Shown: positions 24,696 through 34,423 of the stretch, in pieces
How positions within the stretch are numbered: the first letter of the stretch is position 1
Layout: each line of letters starts with the position of its first letter
Source of the DNA: an uncultured Helicobacter sp.
GTDB lineage: Bacteria; Campylobacterota; Campylobacteria; Campylobacterales; Helicobacteraceae
Length of the DNA: 64,000 bases
Assembly (NCBI RefSeq): GCF_910577135.1
Contig: NZ_CAJTLL010000007.1
Span: forward strand, 1 to 64,000
Direction: 5' to 3'
Position numbers and translations under genes: made by a program
The notes under the pieces: model-generated
The model's database searches: none
What the model was told of the DNA's origin: nothing
What the model saw: only the letters and a program-made list of their open reading frames with translations

Positions 24696-25768
24696 TTTTT
24701 CGTTTTGTGGGATTTTATTATTTAAAATATTTTTTCATTATTTTTTTAGGACTAGAGGGGTTTTTTCTCGCTATTGATACATTGAAATATGTTGATGAAT
24801 TGCCCGATTCTGCTAATTTATTGATTTTGTTTTTATTTTATGACGGCGTATTTGCCTTGACTTATACCTTGCCTATTTCGCTTGTTTTGTGTTCAGTTTT
24901 ATTCTATATGGCATTTCTTAAAAGCTCACAATTAACAGCGCTGATGGCGTTAGGATATTCAAAGTTGCAGATTCTTTTTCCATTGATTTTTATTTCAAGT
25001 ATCTTTATTTTTAGCTTCATTGGCTTAAACGCTACGCCATTTGCATACGCACGAGAATATGCAGAAAGCATTATTTACCAAAATACACAAAATGTGCGTG
25101 AAAACCTACTTTTAAAAAGCGACAACCAATACATTTTTCTCCACAAACTCTACCCTTTGCTTAATGGTGAGGCAAGAGCAGAAGGCATTAAAATTTTTGT
25201 GCTTGATGAGGAGCATAGACTTGTGGGCTACCACGAGGCAAAAGAAGCATTTTTTGAAAACAATGAGTGGATTTTAAAAAATGCAAAAAGCTTAGGGATT
25301 GTGCCCAATTTGATACTTGGAGAAAAAGCTTTGCAGATAAATATAAATGAGGAATTAGCCACACTTAAGGGCTTTAGCTCTAAAGTACTTGAAACAATTG
25401 CGCAAGATAAGCCTACAGCTTCAATTATTGATGCGTTTGCCTCACTTCATATTGCCTATAAGCAGGGTGTTAGCTCGGATAAAATACGTGGAATCCTCTA
25501 TGGGCTACTCATCGTGCCCTTTTTTGTCCCACTTTGCATTGCTATTATCGCTTATTATATCCCCTCATTGCCTCGCTATGGCAATCTCACGCTCATTAGC
25601 TTTGTAAGTATTATTGCTGCATTAGCCATTTGGGGATTATTCTTCTCTCTTTCACAGCTTAGTGTCGCAGGGCTTGTATATCCTGAAATAGGTTTATTGT
25701 TCCCTATGGGAATCTTATTTGTTATATTTTTGTGGCATATTCGATATTTAAATCAAAAGTTTTCATAA
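24692..25768 (+). CDS. LptF/LptG-family LPS export permease
   Basis: A 358-residue inner-membrane protein with about three helices in residues 1-115, a periplasmic beta-rich domain (about 125-255), and three helices at 270-355. This is the layout of LptF/LptG, the membrane half of the LptBFG transporter that extracts LPS. Which of the two it is cannot be decided by eye; the second copy is not in the window. It is located after pth, as in H. pylori and C. jejuni (from memory). Confidence 0.85.
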   Translation: MIFRFVGFYYLKYFFIIFLGLEGFFLAIDTLKYVDELPDSANLLILFLFYDGVFALTYTLPISLVLCSVLFYMAFLKSSQLTALMALGYSKLQILFPLIFISSIFIFSFIGLNATPFAYAREYAESIIYQNTQNVRENLLLKSDNQYIFLHKLYPLLNGEARAEGIKIFVLDEEHRLVGYHEAKEAFFENNEWILKNAKSLGIVPNLILGEKALQININEELATLKGFSSKVLETIAQDKPTASIIDAFASLHIAYKQGVSSDKIRGILYGLLIVPFFVPLCIAIIAYYIPSLPRYGNLTLISFVSIIAALAIWGLFFSLSQLSVAGLVYPEIGLLFPMGILFVIFLWHIRYLNQKFS

Positions 25769-25840
25769 AAATGAACATTTTAAAGCAAAACTAACAAAAA
25801 ACAAGGCATAATCATTGCACTTACAACACAAGGGGTTATT

Positions 25841-26521
25841 ATGGACGATAGAGTTTTTACCTTTGCAGGGTTGATTAATGCCAATCATGATTTCATTATT
25901 GGATTTCATACACTGCTTGTAGCAGTGCTTATGCTTATTTTTGCACGTTATGCAACACATAAAATGCAAGTTATTCCCGGTGGCATACAAAATGTTTTTG
26001 AATTTGTCATTTCTGGAATTATTTCGTTCTCAAAAGATATTGTAGGTGAAGAGGTCGCACGTAAATACTTTCCATTAGCAGCTACTATTGGCTTTTTAGT
26101 ATTTTTTGGAAATGCTATTGGTATCATACCCGGTTTTGAATCTCCTACATCAAGTTGGAGTTTTACTCTTGTATTGGCACTTGTGGTATTTTTTTATTAT
26201 CATTTTGAAGGTATTCGCGCACAGGGCGTGTTCAAATACTTCAAGCATTTTATGGGTCCTGTGTGGTGGCTTGCCCCGCTTATGTTCCCTATCGAGATTA
26301 TTTCACATCTCTCACGCATTGTTTCACTCTCTTTCCGTCTTTTTGGGAATATCAAGGGTGATGATATGTTTTTGCTTGTTATGCTTATGCTTACTCATTA
26401 TGTTGTGCCTGTTGTTCCGTTTGCTATTCTTGCCTTTATGGCTTTGCTTCAAGCTTTTGTATTTATGATTCTTACTTATGTGTATATTCACGGCGCAATA
26501 GTTGTGGATGAAGAGCATTAA
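25841..26521 (+). CDS. atpB: ATP synthase F0 subunit a
   Basis: A 226-residue polytopic membrane protein forming the proton half-channels of ATP synthase. The essential Arg is in [13 protein letters not shown] (near residue 168). The last helix has [12 protein letters not shown] with Gln/Leu-rich approach (FMALLQA). Length is normal. It stands alone as usual in Helicobacter, away from the F1 operon. AAGGGG precedes the ATG, and a GCATAAT box about 30 nt upstream may be the -10. Confidence 0.95.
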   Translation: MDDRVFTFAGLINANHDFIIGFHTLLVAVLMLIFARYATHKMQVIPGGIQNVFEFVISGIISFSKDIVGEEVARKYFPLAATIGFLVFFGNAIGIIPGFESPTSSWSFTLVLALVVFFYYHFEGIRAQGVFKYFKHFMGPVWWLAPLMFPIEIISHLSRIVSLSFRLFGNIKGDDMFLLVMLMLTHYVVPVVPFAILAFMALLQAFVFMILTYVYIHGAIVVDEEH

Positions 26522-26526
26522 TAGCT

Positions 26527-27093
26527 TTGAGGGCGTGGCTTATTACCCCTCATATTGATGAGAGATATATAAGCACACTTGCCTTGTATTTACCTACAAT
26601 AGCCGTAGATGGGATTATATGTCGCACTCAAAATAAAAAATGGCTCAATGAATTTGTCAAACATATCTCTCCCTTAAGTAAAATACTCTTACTTAACCTG
26701 CCTTTTAATAGCCTATTAGAAACCATATCTCTTTCTGCTTCTTTTCAAGGCGTGCATTTAAAGTCTCACTTAATGAACTATATAACCCCACTTAAAAATG
26801 CTTATTTGGAGGAATTTGCAGAACAAAAAATTATCGGTTATAGCGCACATAGTATCGCAGAAGTAGAATCTGCTTTAGCATTGGGAGCGGATTATTGCAC
26901 CTTAAGCCCCATCTTCCCTACACCAAATAAAGGCACCCCGCTAGGCTTAGAAACACTCAATAAGATTCCATATACTATACGTTCACGTGTTATTGCACTT
27001 GGGGGCATTAATCACACCCATATCCCTATTCTCAAAACATTAGGATTAGGCGGTTACGCAGGTATTCGATGTTTTTTAGAATCTAAACGATGA
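26527..27093 (+). CDS. ThiE/TenI-like thiamine phosphate synthase family protein
   Basis: A 188-residue TIM-barrel protein. GYSAHSIAEVESALALGADY corresponds to the G-S-H--EA--A---GADY motif, LSPIFPTPNKGTPLG to the G-(I/V)FPT-TK phosphate-binding stretch, and VIALGGINHTHI to the IGGI motif. The N-terminal part is short and divergent, so it could be a regulatory TenI-like member rather than an active ThiE. It starts with TTG five bases after the atpB stop, with no obvious own ribosome-binding site, so coupling is likely. Confidence 0.7.
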   Translation: MRAWLITPHIDERYISTLALYLPTIAVDGIICRTQNKKWLNEFVKHISPLSKILLLNLPFNSLLETISLSASFQGVHLKSHLMNYITPLKNAYLEEFAEQKIIGYSAHSIAEVESALALGADYCTLSPIFPTPNKGTPLGLETLNKIPYTIRSRVIALGGINHTHIPILKTLGLGGYAGIRCFLESKR

Positions 27094-27186
27094 AAGCCAA
27101 TCGCATAAATCATTCATCAAGTTGGTAGTATTGGCTATTTACAGCATACAACAAAAATGCAAATGATAATCTTATCAAAAAGACGC

Positions 27187-28344
27187 TTAGTCATTTCTAC
27201 AGATTTCTAAGCTTTTACCAAGTAAAGATTCAAGGAAAATAGTCGCATAGCTCCCCTTTGGTAGGGTGAATCGCAGCTCAAAATGTGCTTCTTGGGGCTT
27301 GTATTTGCTCTCTACATCTTCCGCCCATACCCACGCATACCGCCTTGAACCACTCGCGCTAATCTTATCTTTATATGCTGCTTCGCACACCAAAGCCATA
27401 TCTTGGGCGTTTATGCACTTTGTGCCATAAAGTGCACCAGTGGGAGCGATATATCTTTGCATAAAACGTGCAGATTCTATATTTTCATCTTCGCATAAAA
27501 ATGTCTTGCCAAAGGGATAATGGCACATCACATCGCCTTTTAGCAGCACAAAAGGCTGCTTTTGGGCTTGCCATATTTTTAGCATTTGTGGGTTACATTG
27601 TGTATTAAGATGTTGTAGGGCAGGGAGTGATGAGCTTTGCAGAGCATTCATAGCTTCATTTGGACTAAAATGATGTAGGATTTGAGAGAGTGTGATGCGG
27701 CAGGAAAGCCACGCATTAAACAAATAGCTTTGATAGCTTGAGATAAGAAACTTGTTTATCTTTTTGTTTTTCATTTCCATAGCATTATGTGCTAATTCTC
27801 TGCCACTTTGAAAATTATCGCCCTCATTGCCAAATCGCTGATTGCCAAAATAGTTTGGGAATCCGCTCTGTGTGAGGGATTGCAAGATGGATTCTAGTTT
27901 TTTAGCATTTGTGGGACTGCATTTTTTAAGTCGCATAAAGAAAGCATTACCCTTAAGATGCCCGATTTTAAGCTTATTATGATGAAAGGTAATGTTTAGA
28001 ATTTTTACTTGTTTTTCTTCTAAAGTCGCACGGGCAGATTCTAAACGAGGAAGCAAAGAGTGGTGAATGCTAATGTATTGGTATGTTGTCGCTGCTTTGT
28101 CTTTAAGCCCTGCATAGCCTATATCACGCACTTTGCAGCCAAGTATTTGAGAGAGGAGATATAAAAGCTCAAAGGTACTTAAACCCTTTTTACGCACATA
28201 GAGGAGGCAATGCTCCCCGCTTCCGCTTGGCTCATAAAGGGGGATTTCTCTCACCACAAAATCGCGAGAAGAGGGCTTAAAATAGCCATCACAAGCACTA
28301 TGTGTAAAAGGGTAAATTCTACGAATGGGTGCAATATCGGGCAT
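27187..28344 (-). CDS. truD: tRNA pseudouridine(13) synthase TruD
   Basis: A 385-residue pseudouridine synthase acting on U13 of tRNA-Glu. The catalytic Asp is in GYAGLKDKAATTYQ (near residue 83). The TruD insertion domain and FPNYFGNQRFG (near 165) are present, followed by FLISSYQSYLFNAWL. Length is typical of the Helicobacter form. It begins four bases after the end of alr, so they form one operon; it is convergent to the ThiE-like gene. Confidence 0.95.
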   Translation of the reverse strand: MPDIAPIRRIYPFTHSACDGYFKPSSRDFVVREIPLYEPSGSGEHCLLYVRKKGLSTFELLYLLSQILGCKVRDIGYAGLKDKAATTYQYISIHHSLLPRLESARATLEEKQVKILNITFHHNKLKIGHLKGNAFFMRLKKCSPTNAKKLESILQSLTQSGFPNYFGNQRFGNEGDNFQSGRELAHNAMEMKNKKINKFLISSYQSYLFNAWLSCRITLSQILHHFSPNEAMNALQSSSLPALQHLNTQCNPQMLKIWQAQKQPFVLLKGDVMCHYPFGKTFLCEDENIESARFMQRYIAPTGALYGTKCINAQDMALVCEAAYKDKISASGSRRYAWVWAEDVESKYKPQEAHFELRFTLPKGSYATIFLESLLGKSLEICRND

Positions 28345-28347
28345 AGG

Positions 28348-29382
28348 CTAAATAAGAGTACGTTTGATATGTGGGGAGAGATGTGTAAGAATCTCATAAC
28401 TAATCGTCCCAAAAGCCTGTGCAAGTGCGCTCACATCATTAAAAACACAAATGCGAGATTTATCGCATAAGCAGGAAAAGCAGTCCATTGAGGAGCGAGG
28501 GAGGATTTGATAACCCTCTGCAGTATAGATTTTGTGCCGCTCACTCACGCGGAAAAACCCATCGCCATAGCCAATATCATAGGTGCTAATGCAGCTTTGA
28601 GATTCTAAAGTTGTGCAGCCACTATACCCTATACGCGCCCCTTGTGGCAAAAAGCGAGTAGCGACTTTATCTGCGTATAATGTAGCGACCTTTTGTAGTT
28701 TCGCACTGATGGGATTAGCAAAGGCGACATCGAGGTATCCATACAGCGCGATACCCACACGCACCAAATCATCATCTATTTTGCCCTCACTTGCCACACG
28801 CACAGCTCCAGAAGAGCTTAGAGAATGGAATCTTGACAACTTGAAGCCATATTTTTGAGATAACGCCCTCACTTGTTCCTTAATAGTTCTAAAGCACTCT
28901 TGTGTGCGCATAAAGCCTTCATCTATATCATCGCCATAGCCATTATGGGTAAATACCCCTATAAGCTCCAAGCCCCGATCAAGAATGGCTTTGATGTAGG
29001 ATTCTAACTCATCAGGTTGTATGCCATTGCGATTCATACCAGCATTGACTTTTAGCTCTACTTTCGTGCCTTTGGGTAAGGATTCAATATGCGCCTTTTG
29101 ATGCACTACAAAAGCGATATGCGGGGGGAAATCACCTTCTGGCATACCATAAAGTGCTGTGATATGCGGAAAAATTTCACTTATTCGTATAGCTTCAGCA
29201 TAATTTTTGACAAACACGCTTTTTACACCACATTGCTTCGCGAGTGTGCTTATTTGCTCTAAGCCGTGCCCATAGGCGTTATCTTTTAAGACTGCTGCGA
29301 GTTCTATATCTGTGCCAATATGTGAAGAGAGAAGTTGAAAGTTATGTTTGTATGCTTGAGAAGAGAGAGTGATTTCTGCCAT
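28348..29382 (-). CDS. alr: Alanine racemase
   Basis: A 344-residue PLP enzyme giving D-alanine for peptidoglycan. The PLP lysine is in AVLKDNAYGHG (near residue 32); GVFTHNGYGDD, RVGIALYGY and the C-terminal domain with IGYSGCTT and MDCFSC are visible. It is somewhat short versus typical 350-370 residues, but all domains are present. It lies between cytochrome c553 and truD. Confidence 0.93.
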   Translation of the reverse strand: MAEITLSSQAYKHNFQLLSSHIGTDIELAAVLKDNAYGHGLEQISTLAKQCGVKSVFVKNYAEAIRISEIFPHITALYGMPEGDFPPHIAFVVHQKAHIESLPKGTKVELKVNAGMNRNGIQPDELESYIKAILDRGLELIGVFTHNGYGDDIDEGFMRTQECFRTIKEQVRALSQKYGFKLSRFHSLSSSGAVRVASEGKIDDDLVRVGIALYGYLDVAFANPISAKLQKVATLYADKVATRFLPQGARIGYSGCTTLESQSCISTYDIGYGDGFFRVSERHKIYTAEGYQILPRSSMDCFSCLCDKSRICVFNDVSALAQAFGTISYEILTHLSPHIKRTLI

Positions 29383-29446
29383 TGCTCTGCCTATGCAGAC
29401 ACAAGGTCTGCATATTTCATCATAATATCAATTAAGCTATCAATGA

Positions 29447-29752
29447 TTATTTAGGAAGTTTGGAGATATAATCCGCTAATGCCTCAATATCTTCATCACT
29501 TACGGTCGCCATTTGTCCATACATAATAGCCTTTGCACCACCATTATCTTCTGTTTTTGCCTTATAACCTTTGAGTTTTTTAAGCAAATCAGCCTTTGGC
29601 ATACCAGCGATTGTTACACCACCTTTGCTACCGGGAGCAACTTTCTTCGCATCAGGCCCATGACAAGCAATACATTTTTTAAATACTGCAGGTTGGTCAG
29701 CATACGTGAAACTAAAAAGACCCAAAATAGTGAGAAAAAGCAACTTTTTCAT
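29447..29752 (-). CDS. Periplasmic cytochrome c553
   Basis: A 101-residue protein with a signal peptide (about 1-18, ending TYA) and one haem-binding motif CIACHG at about 27-32. The sixth ligand Met is probably in MYGQMATVSDEDI. Class I small cytochrome, electron donor to the cbb3 oxidase in Helicobacter. It has its own TAGAAT -10 upstream and an AAAGGA-type ribosome-binding site. Confidence 0.92.
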   Translation of the reverse strand: MKKLLFLTILGLFSFTYADQPAVFKKCIACHGPDAKKVAPGSKGGVTIAGMPKADLLKKLKGYKAKTEDNGGAKAIMYGQMATVSDEDIEALADYISKLPK

Positions 29753-29793
29753 AGTTCAATCCTTTCGTTGTTTTAAGATTAATCAACAATGAG

Positions 29794-29799
29794 ATTCTA
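29794..29799 (-). promoter_or_regulatory. Candidate -10 box (TAGAAT) for cytochrome c553
   Basis: TAGAAT on the minus strand, 42 nt before the ATG, preceded by TTTGG/TTTG. Confidence 0.45.
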
Positions 29800-29833
29800 C
29801 AAACCAAAACTTAATAATTTCCTTAAATGAAAA

Positions 29834-30415
29834 CTAAATCTTTACACGTGCGCTTATGGCACGTGAGAGTGAAAGCTGATCGATAGAATCTAGCCCAATG
29901 CCAGTTGGCACACCTTGAGCGATTTTGCTAAAATGCACAGGGCTCTTGATTTTATCCTCGATATAGAGCATAATCGCCTCATTAGCGAGGCTTGGAGAGA
30001 GGGCAAAAATTACCTCTTTAATAGATTCCCTATGGATTCTACGATTAAGCAATGTAAAATCTATTTGCTCTAGCTCCGCACTTAGCACAAAATATCGCCC
30101 TTGATACTCCCCCATCTCCTCGATTGTCAGCACATCTTGTGCCTTTGCTACGATACATAATTCCCCATTTTCCCGCTCTAACGATGTGCAAATCTCACAC
30201 TCCTCGCTTTCGCTCACACAAAAGCATTTTTGACATCTCTGCACTACAAGGGCAGCATTCTCTATCGCGTGAGCGATATTTAGCCCTAAAAATTTATCTT
30301 CTACACAAAGTGCATACGCCATTTTCTGTGCGCTTTTTTTGCCAATGGCAGGGAGCTTTTCAAGTGCTAGAATAAGCTCATAAAATGCCTTAAGACTGCT
30401 CTTGTAATGATTCAT
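29834..30415 (-). CDS. recR: Recombination protein RecR
   Basis: A 193-residue protein of RecFOR-type single-strand gap repair. It has an N-terminal helix-hairpin-helix (LEKLPAIGKKSAQKMAYAL), a zinc finger with CQKCF and CEIC, then a Toprim domain (CIVAKAQDVLTIEEMG). The usual G-H-P-G-G-SP-D-G stretch is divergent (LSAELEQIDFTLL), as in other Helicobacter RecR. ATG at 30415 is chosen over an upstream TTG because AAAGG precedes it and the length becomes 193. It is divergent to dnaJ. Confidence 0.92.
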   Translation of the reverse strand: MNHYKSSLKAFYELILALEKLPAIGKKSAQKMAYALCVEDKFLGLNIAHAIENAALVVQRCQKCFCVSESEECEICTSLERENGELCIVAKAQDVLTIEEMGEYQGRYFVLSAELEQIDFTLLNRRIHRESIKEVIFALSPSLANEAIMLYIEDKIKSPVHFSKIAQGVPTGIGLDSIDQLSLSRAISARVKI

Positions 30416-30548
30416 AGCACAAAGCCTTTGATGTAGTATTGAATAGCGCAATCTTAGCTGAAAGAATTTAACTTTGCCTTATAAAATTTCGCTACAATCT
30501 CACTCTCACTTTAAAATTAAGAACATTACAAAAGACTAGGAGCAGATT

Positions 30549-31703
30549 TTGGAGACATTTGATTATTATGAAGTTCTAGAAATCACACGCATAAGCGATA
30601 AAGAGACGATTAAAAAAGCTTATCGTAAAATGGCGCTCAAATATCACCCTGATAGGAATCCCGATGATAAAGCAGCTGAAGAGCAATTCAAACGTATAAA
30701 TGAAGCTTATGAGGTGCTTAGCGATGATTCTAAGCGACAAATCTATGATAAATATGGCAAAGAGGGCTTACAAAATTCCGGCTTTAGTGGCTTTAGCGGA
30801 CGCGATTTTAGCGATATTTTTGGCGATTTGGGAAGCATTTTTGAATCTGCCTTTGGAGCAAACTTTGGCTTTGGGGGGCAAAAACGTAGCAGTGGGAAAT
30901 ACAACCTTGATGAACTTATTGGCTTAGAGCTAAGCTTTAAAGAAGCTATTTTTGGCTGTAAAAAAGAGATACATAATAGCTTTAAAAAGGCTTGTTCGCA
31001 TTGCTATGGCAGCGGGGCAAAAGATGGCAAACTAGAGACTTGCAATGATTGTCAAGGCAAGGGACAAGTCTATATGCGACAGGGCTTTATGACATTTGCA
31101 CAGACTTGCCCTACTTGCAAGGGCGAGGGAAATAGCGCAAAAGAGAAATGTCCTAAGTGTAAAGGCAAAGGCTTTGAGATCAGTGAGGAGAGCTTTGAAG
31201 TCAGTATTCCTGAGGGTATTGATGATGGGAATAGAATCCGTATCAGTGGGCGAGGGAATGCTGATAAAAACGGTAAAAGAGGCGATTTGTATATCGCTGT
31301 GAGTGTGAGCGAAGATGAAAACTTCGTGCGTGATGGGAATAATGTCTATATTGAAGTGCCTGTGTTTTTTACTTCTATTGTGCTTGGGGCGACACTAAAG
31401 ATTCCATCTTTACGCGGGGAGCTAGAGCTTAAAATCCCCCCAAATACGCGCGATAAAGAGCAATTTATCTTTGATAATGAGGGGATTAAAGATGTCAATA
31501 GCGCGTATAGGGGCAAATTCATCGCACAGATTAAAATCACTTATCCCCCTAAGCTCAACGCAGAGCAAAAAGCCCTTGTAGAACAGCTAGAAAAGAGCTT
31601 TGGAGTAGAGAGTGAGCCATATACGAATCTGTTTGAAGAATGTTTTAGTAAAATTAAGCAATGGATTGCGCATCAAAAAGCGCATAAGGCTGATAAAGCC
31701 TAG
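30549..31703 (+). CDS. dnaJ: Chaperone DnaJ
   Basis: A 384-residue co-chaperone stimulating DnaK ATPase. The J domain is at 1-70 with HPD in [10 protein letters not shown], followed by a Gly/Phe-rich region (about 75-110). The zinc domain has four repeats: [32 protein letters not shown]. Two beta domains and a dimerisation end follow. TTG at 30549 is the likely start: no ATG fits, and AGGAGCAG precedes it. Confidence 0.96.
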   Translation: METFDYYEVLEITRISDKETIKKAYRKMALKYHPDRNPDDKAAEEQFKRINEAYEVLSDDSKRQIYDKYGKEGLQNSGFSGFSGRDFSDIFGDLGSIFESAFGANFGFGGQKRSSGKYNLDELIGLELSFKEAIFGCKKEIHNSFKKACSHCYGSGAKDGKLETCNDCQGKGQVYMRQGFMTFAQTCPTCKGEGNSAKEKCPKCKGKGFEISEESFEVSIPEGIDDGNRIRISGRGNADKNGKRGDLYIAVSVSEDENFVRDGNNVYIEVPVFFTSIVLGATLKIPSLRGELELKIPPNTRDKEQFIFDNEGIKDVNSAYRGKFIAQIKITYPPKLNAEQKALVEQLEKSFGVESEPYTNLFEECFSKIKQWIAHQKAHKADKA

Positions 31704-31728
31704 AATAAAGGCTTATTCTTTGAGGCTT
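31696..31728. terminator. Hairpin between dnaJ and the sir2 remnant
   Basis: AAGCCT-AGAATAA pairs with TTATTCT-(TTG)-AGGCTT around an AGGC loop. The dnaJ stop lies inside it. There is no strong T-run on either side, so termination is plausible for both converging genes but not certain. Confidence 0.4.
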
Positions 31729-31748
31729 AATCATTTCTAATATTAAAG

Positions 31749-32496
31749 TTATCTATGGAAAAACTGCAGCAAATCTGTTTTAATCTCCCAAATAGCTTGC
31801 GTAGCGGGTTTATAGTAAATGTTATCAAAGACAGATTCGGCGATGTGAGAGCTAGGTTCAAGATTATTAAGAATTTTTAAGCCCATTTTGCACTTCCATT
31901 CACATCGCCCGATAATAGAACTAATATCCACGACATTGCCACTTGTGCCAATCACCACCATATAATCCTTAAAAGAAAGCCCCTCAAAAATCTTATACAT
32001 CTGCATATATTTGGGTGCGCGCTCACCAAAAAAGACAACAAAAGGCTTCAGTTGCTCATATCCGCAATGTTTGCAAGCGCGAGGGGTAAATACCTTATAA
32101 CCTATATCAAGGATATGCTCACAATGAGGGCAAATGATTTTACTTAGCTCTCCGTGCAAATGAATGACATTCTGCGCCCCAGCGCGTTCAAGCAGGCCAT
32201 CGACATTTTGTGTGATATACTTCGATAGATTCTGTGCGCTTTTTGTTTGCTTTAGGGTTTAAAAGTGTAGGCAAAGAGGCGAGAAACTGGTGCATTGCAT
32301 TAGGCTTGACACTGCCTAGCTCCACGCGCCTTAAGTTATAGAATCTATGCACGAGGTCAAAATTTTCCCGCCAATTTCCATAATTTCACACTTCCATAGG
32401 ATTATACTGCGCCAACAAACCGCCATTATCCCTAAATGTCTCTAAGCCTGATTCCGCACTTAATCCCGCTCCGCTAAATACAATGCATTTTGGCAT
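31749..32496 (-). pseudogene. Broken sirtuin (Sir2/CobB-type NAD-dependent deacylase)
   Basis: The minus strand from ATG 32496 reads MPKCIVFSGAGLSAESGLET, the NAD-binding start of Sir2 proteins. It continues through NPMEV to an in-frame TGA at 32386-32388, where other sirtuins have Trp, then NYGNWRENF and beyond. Near 32220 the frame shifts by one, after which ITQNVDGLLERAGAQNVIHLHGE (TQNVD motif, catalytic His) continues. The open C-terminal part holds the zinc cysteines (CPHC, CKHC) and VVIGTSG. With one nonsense change and one frameshift in an otherwise well-preserved sequence, inactivation seems recent, or there are sequencing errors. AAGGAG before the ATG is intact. Confidence 0.85.
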
Positions 32497-32942
32497 ATTG
32501 TCTCCTTGAATAAACGTAATTTTTTATATCATCTCATATTTCATCAAGAAGCTATCACATTTTGTGTATAAAATGGGAGCTTTAGGACCGAGTAGCAATA
32601 TTTATGATTTAAGAGTCTTAACAGAATCTTAAGCTGACTTCAAACAAGATTCGTAAAGCTAGGCTAGAGTGAGCAGAATATATCCCCACTGACCTTACAG
32701 AATCTACCAAATAAAGACAATTTTAGTGTTTGATGAAACAGACTCTGGGTCAGGTTTTGTGTTATTAAAAGTCAGTGTTCAACGTTGAAATTGCATCTAT
32801 GATATAGCTTGAAAAATGAAATTATAACTTATTCATAAAACCTTGATTTTAAGAGTATAACAATATGGATTAATTATTATGAGATTTAGCAGTAATTTTA
32901 AAAGCATTGCCTAAAGAGTAAGAATATAAGTTTATTTTTTTT
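32497..32942. other. Gene-free region upstream of pyrD
   Basis: No gene or RNA could be recognised on either strand; all frames are broken every 10-25 codons. It holds the probable sir2 promoter side (TATAAAA near 32520-32530) and A+T-rich DNA before the pyrD promoter. It may be decayed coding sequence, but no protein-like stretch is convincing. Confidence 0.3.
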
Positions 32943-32950
32943 GCTACAAT
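32943..32950 (+). promoter_or_regulatory. Extended -10 (TGCTACAAT) for pyrD operon
   Basis: TGC followed by TACAAT directly after a run of eight T; 43 nt before the pyrD ATG, which has AGAGGTG upstream. Confidence 0.6.
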
Positions 32951-32992
32951 AACACTTCTGTTTTTGCTTTAAACTTTCATAGAGGTGTCATT

Positions 32993-34420
32993 ATGTCGTT
33001 ATATCAAATGCTTTCCCCCTATCTTTTTAAACTTGATTCCGAAAGAGCTCACAATTTAGTAGAATGGGCGCTTAAGCATATTGTACCTTTACCTTTAGTG
33101 CAGGATTTTGTTGTTTCCCAACATTGTGTTTTTGATGAGAGGCTTAATGTAGAAGTGGCAGGTATAAGATTCTATAATCCTGTGGGATTAGCCGCGGGAT
33201 TTGATAAAAATGCAACTATGGTGCGGGGATTGTCTGCTTTAGGATTTGGGTTTTTGGAGCTTGGGACGGTTACTCAAGCTCCTCAAATTGGCAATGCAAA
33301 GCCTCGTCTTTTTCGCTATGAGGAAGAGAAGAGTTTGCAAAATGCTATGGGTTTTAATAATCAAGGATCGCTTGAAATTGCCAAACGTCTTAAAAATCTT
33401 TACCCTTATAGTATTCCATTAGGTATTAATGTAGGCAAAAATAAAAATATTATGCAAAGCGATTCACTAAAAAATTATGAAAACGTATTGCTAGATTGCT
33501 TAGAGGTAGGCGATTATTTCGTGTTTAATCTCTCTTCGCCTAATACGCCTAAATTACGTGATTTACAAAATGTAACTTTTGTGCAAGAATTATTTAAGAT
33601 GGCGCGCACACGGACACAAAAGCCACTTTTTCTAAAAATTTCGCCTGATATGGATAAAGATGAAATGCTCAAAGTGGTAGAAATGAGCATCAAATGCGGT
33701 GCGAGTGGCATTATCGCTACAAATACAACTATTGATTATAGCGTAGTGCAAAATCCTAAAGAAAGCGGCGGAGTGAGCGGAGAGGCATTGAGAGAAAAGT
33801 CAAAAGCTGTGTTAAAGATTTTAAGCGAAGCATTCTTTGGTAAAACGACATTAATTTCTGTGGGCGGTATTAGCAATGCACTTGAGGCATATAAACGCAT
33901 TAAGTTAGGTGCATCATTGTTACAAGTATATAGCGGTTTAATCTTTCAGGGTCCAAGATTGTGTAGGGCAATCAATGAGGGGATTTTAGAACTATTAGCA
34001 CAAGATGGGTTTGCAAATGTGCAAGAAGCGATAGGTCATGATATTCTTAATAAGCCTAAGAAGCGTGGGAGGAAGTCTAAGAGTGATGAAATAGAGGTGA
34101 TAGAGGGAAAAATACAAGCTGTTGAGTCTAAGAGACGTGGTAGAAAGCCTAAGACAGCAGAATCAGCGGAATCAGCAGAAGCTTCAAATATGACTAAAAA
34201 CGCCAAATCAAGTGTAAAAAAATCTCAAAAGGCAAGTGTAAGCAAAACAAAAGCACAAGATTCTACAAAAGACACCCAAGCAGCCAAGAGACGTGGGAGA
34301 ACAAGCACGGCACAAAAGCCAAAAAATACTACTTCCACAGCAAACAAAGTCAATATAGAGAATCCTGCCAATGAAGCTACTAAGACAATCCAAGACAAAG
34401 ATGATTCTATCAAAGAGTAA
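32993..34420 (+). CDS. pyrD: Quinone-dependent dihydroorotate dehydrogenase with AT-hook-like C-terminal tail
   Basis: Residues 1-353 are a complete class 2 PyrD, the membrane-associated flavoprotein that oxidises dihydroorotate to orotate with quinone. Motifs: NPVGLAAGFDKNA, GFLELGTVTQ, the catalytic Ser in NLSSPNTPKLRDLQ, IIATNTTI and ISVGGISNALEAY. The core ends at about residue 353, the usual length of the family (about 350). A further 122 residues follow, very rich in Lys, Ser, Thr and Ala, with three RGR cores: KKRGRKSK (356-363), KRRGRKPK (380-387) and KRRGRTST (432-439). These look like AT-hooks. The tail ends with its own stop (TAA 34418-34420) four bases before the M16 gene, in the same frame without repeats that would suggest a misassembly. 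The function of the tail is unknown. Confidence 0.93.
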   Translation: MSLYQMLSPYLFKLDSERAHNLVEWALKHIVPLPLVQDFVVSQHCVFDERLNVEVAGIRFYNPVGLAAGFDKNATMVRGLSALGFGFLELGTVTQAPQIGNAKPRLFRYEEEKSLQNAMGFNNQGSLEIAKRLKNLYPYSIPLGINVGKNKNIMQSDSLKNYENVLLDCLEVGDYFVFNLSSPNTPKLRDLQNVTFVQELFKMARTRTQKPLFLKISPDMDKDEMLKVVEMSIKCGASGIIATNTTIDYSVVQNPKESGGVSGEALREKSKAVLKILSEAFFGKTTLISVGGISNALEAYKRIKLGASLLQVYSGLIFQGPRLCRAINEGILELLAQDGFANVQEAIGHDILNKPKKRGRKSKSDEIEVIEGKIQAVESKRRGRKPKTAESAESAEASNMTKNAKSSVKKSQKASVSKTKAQDSTKDTQAAKRRGRTSTAQKPKNTTSTANKVNIENPANEATKTIQDKDDSIKE

Positions 34421-34423
34421 GCC

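Noticed and set aside
27095..27136. Bidirectional terminator AGCCAAT/ATTGGCT between the ThiE-like gene and truD
   Set aside because: Only seven base pairs around a 28-nt loop and no T-run; too weak to list.
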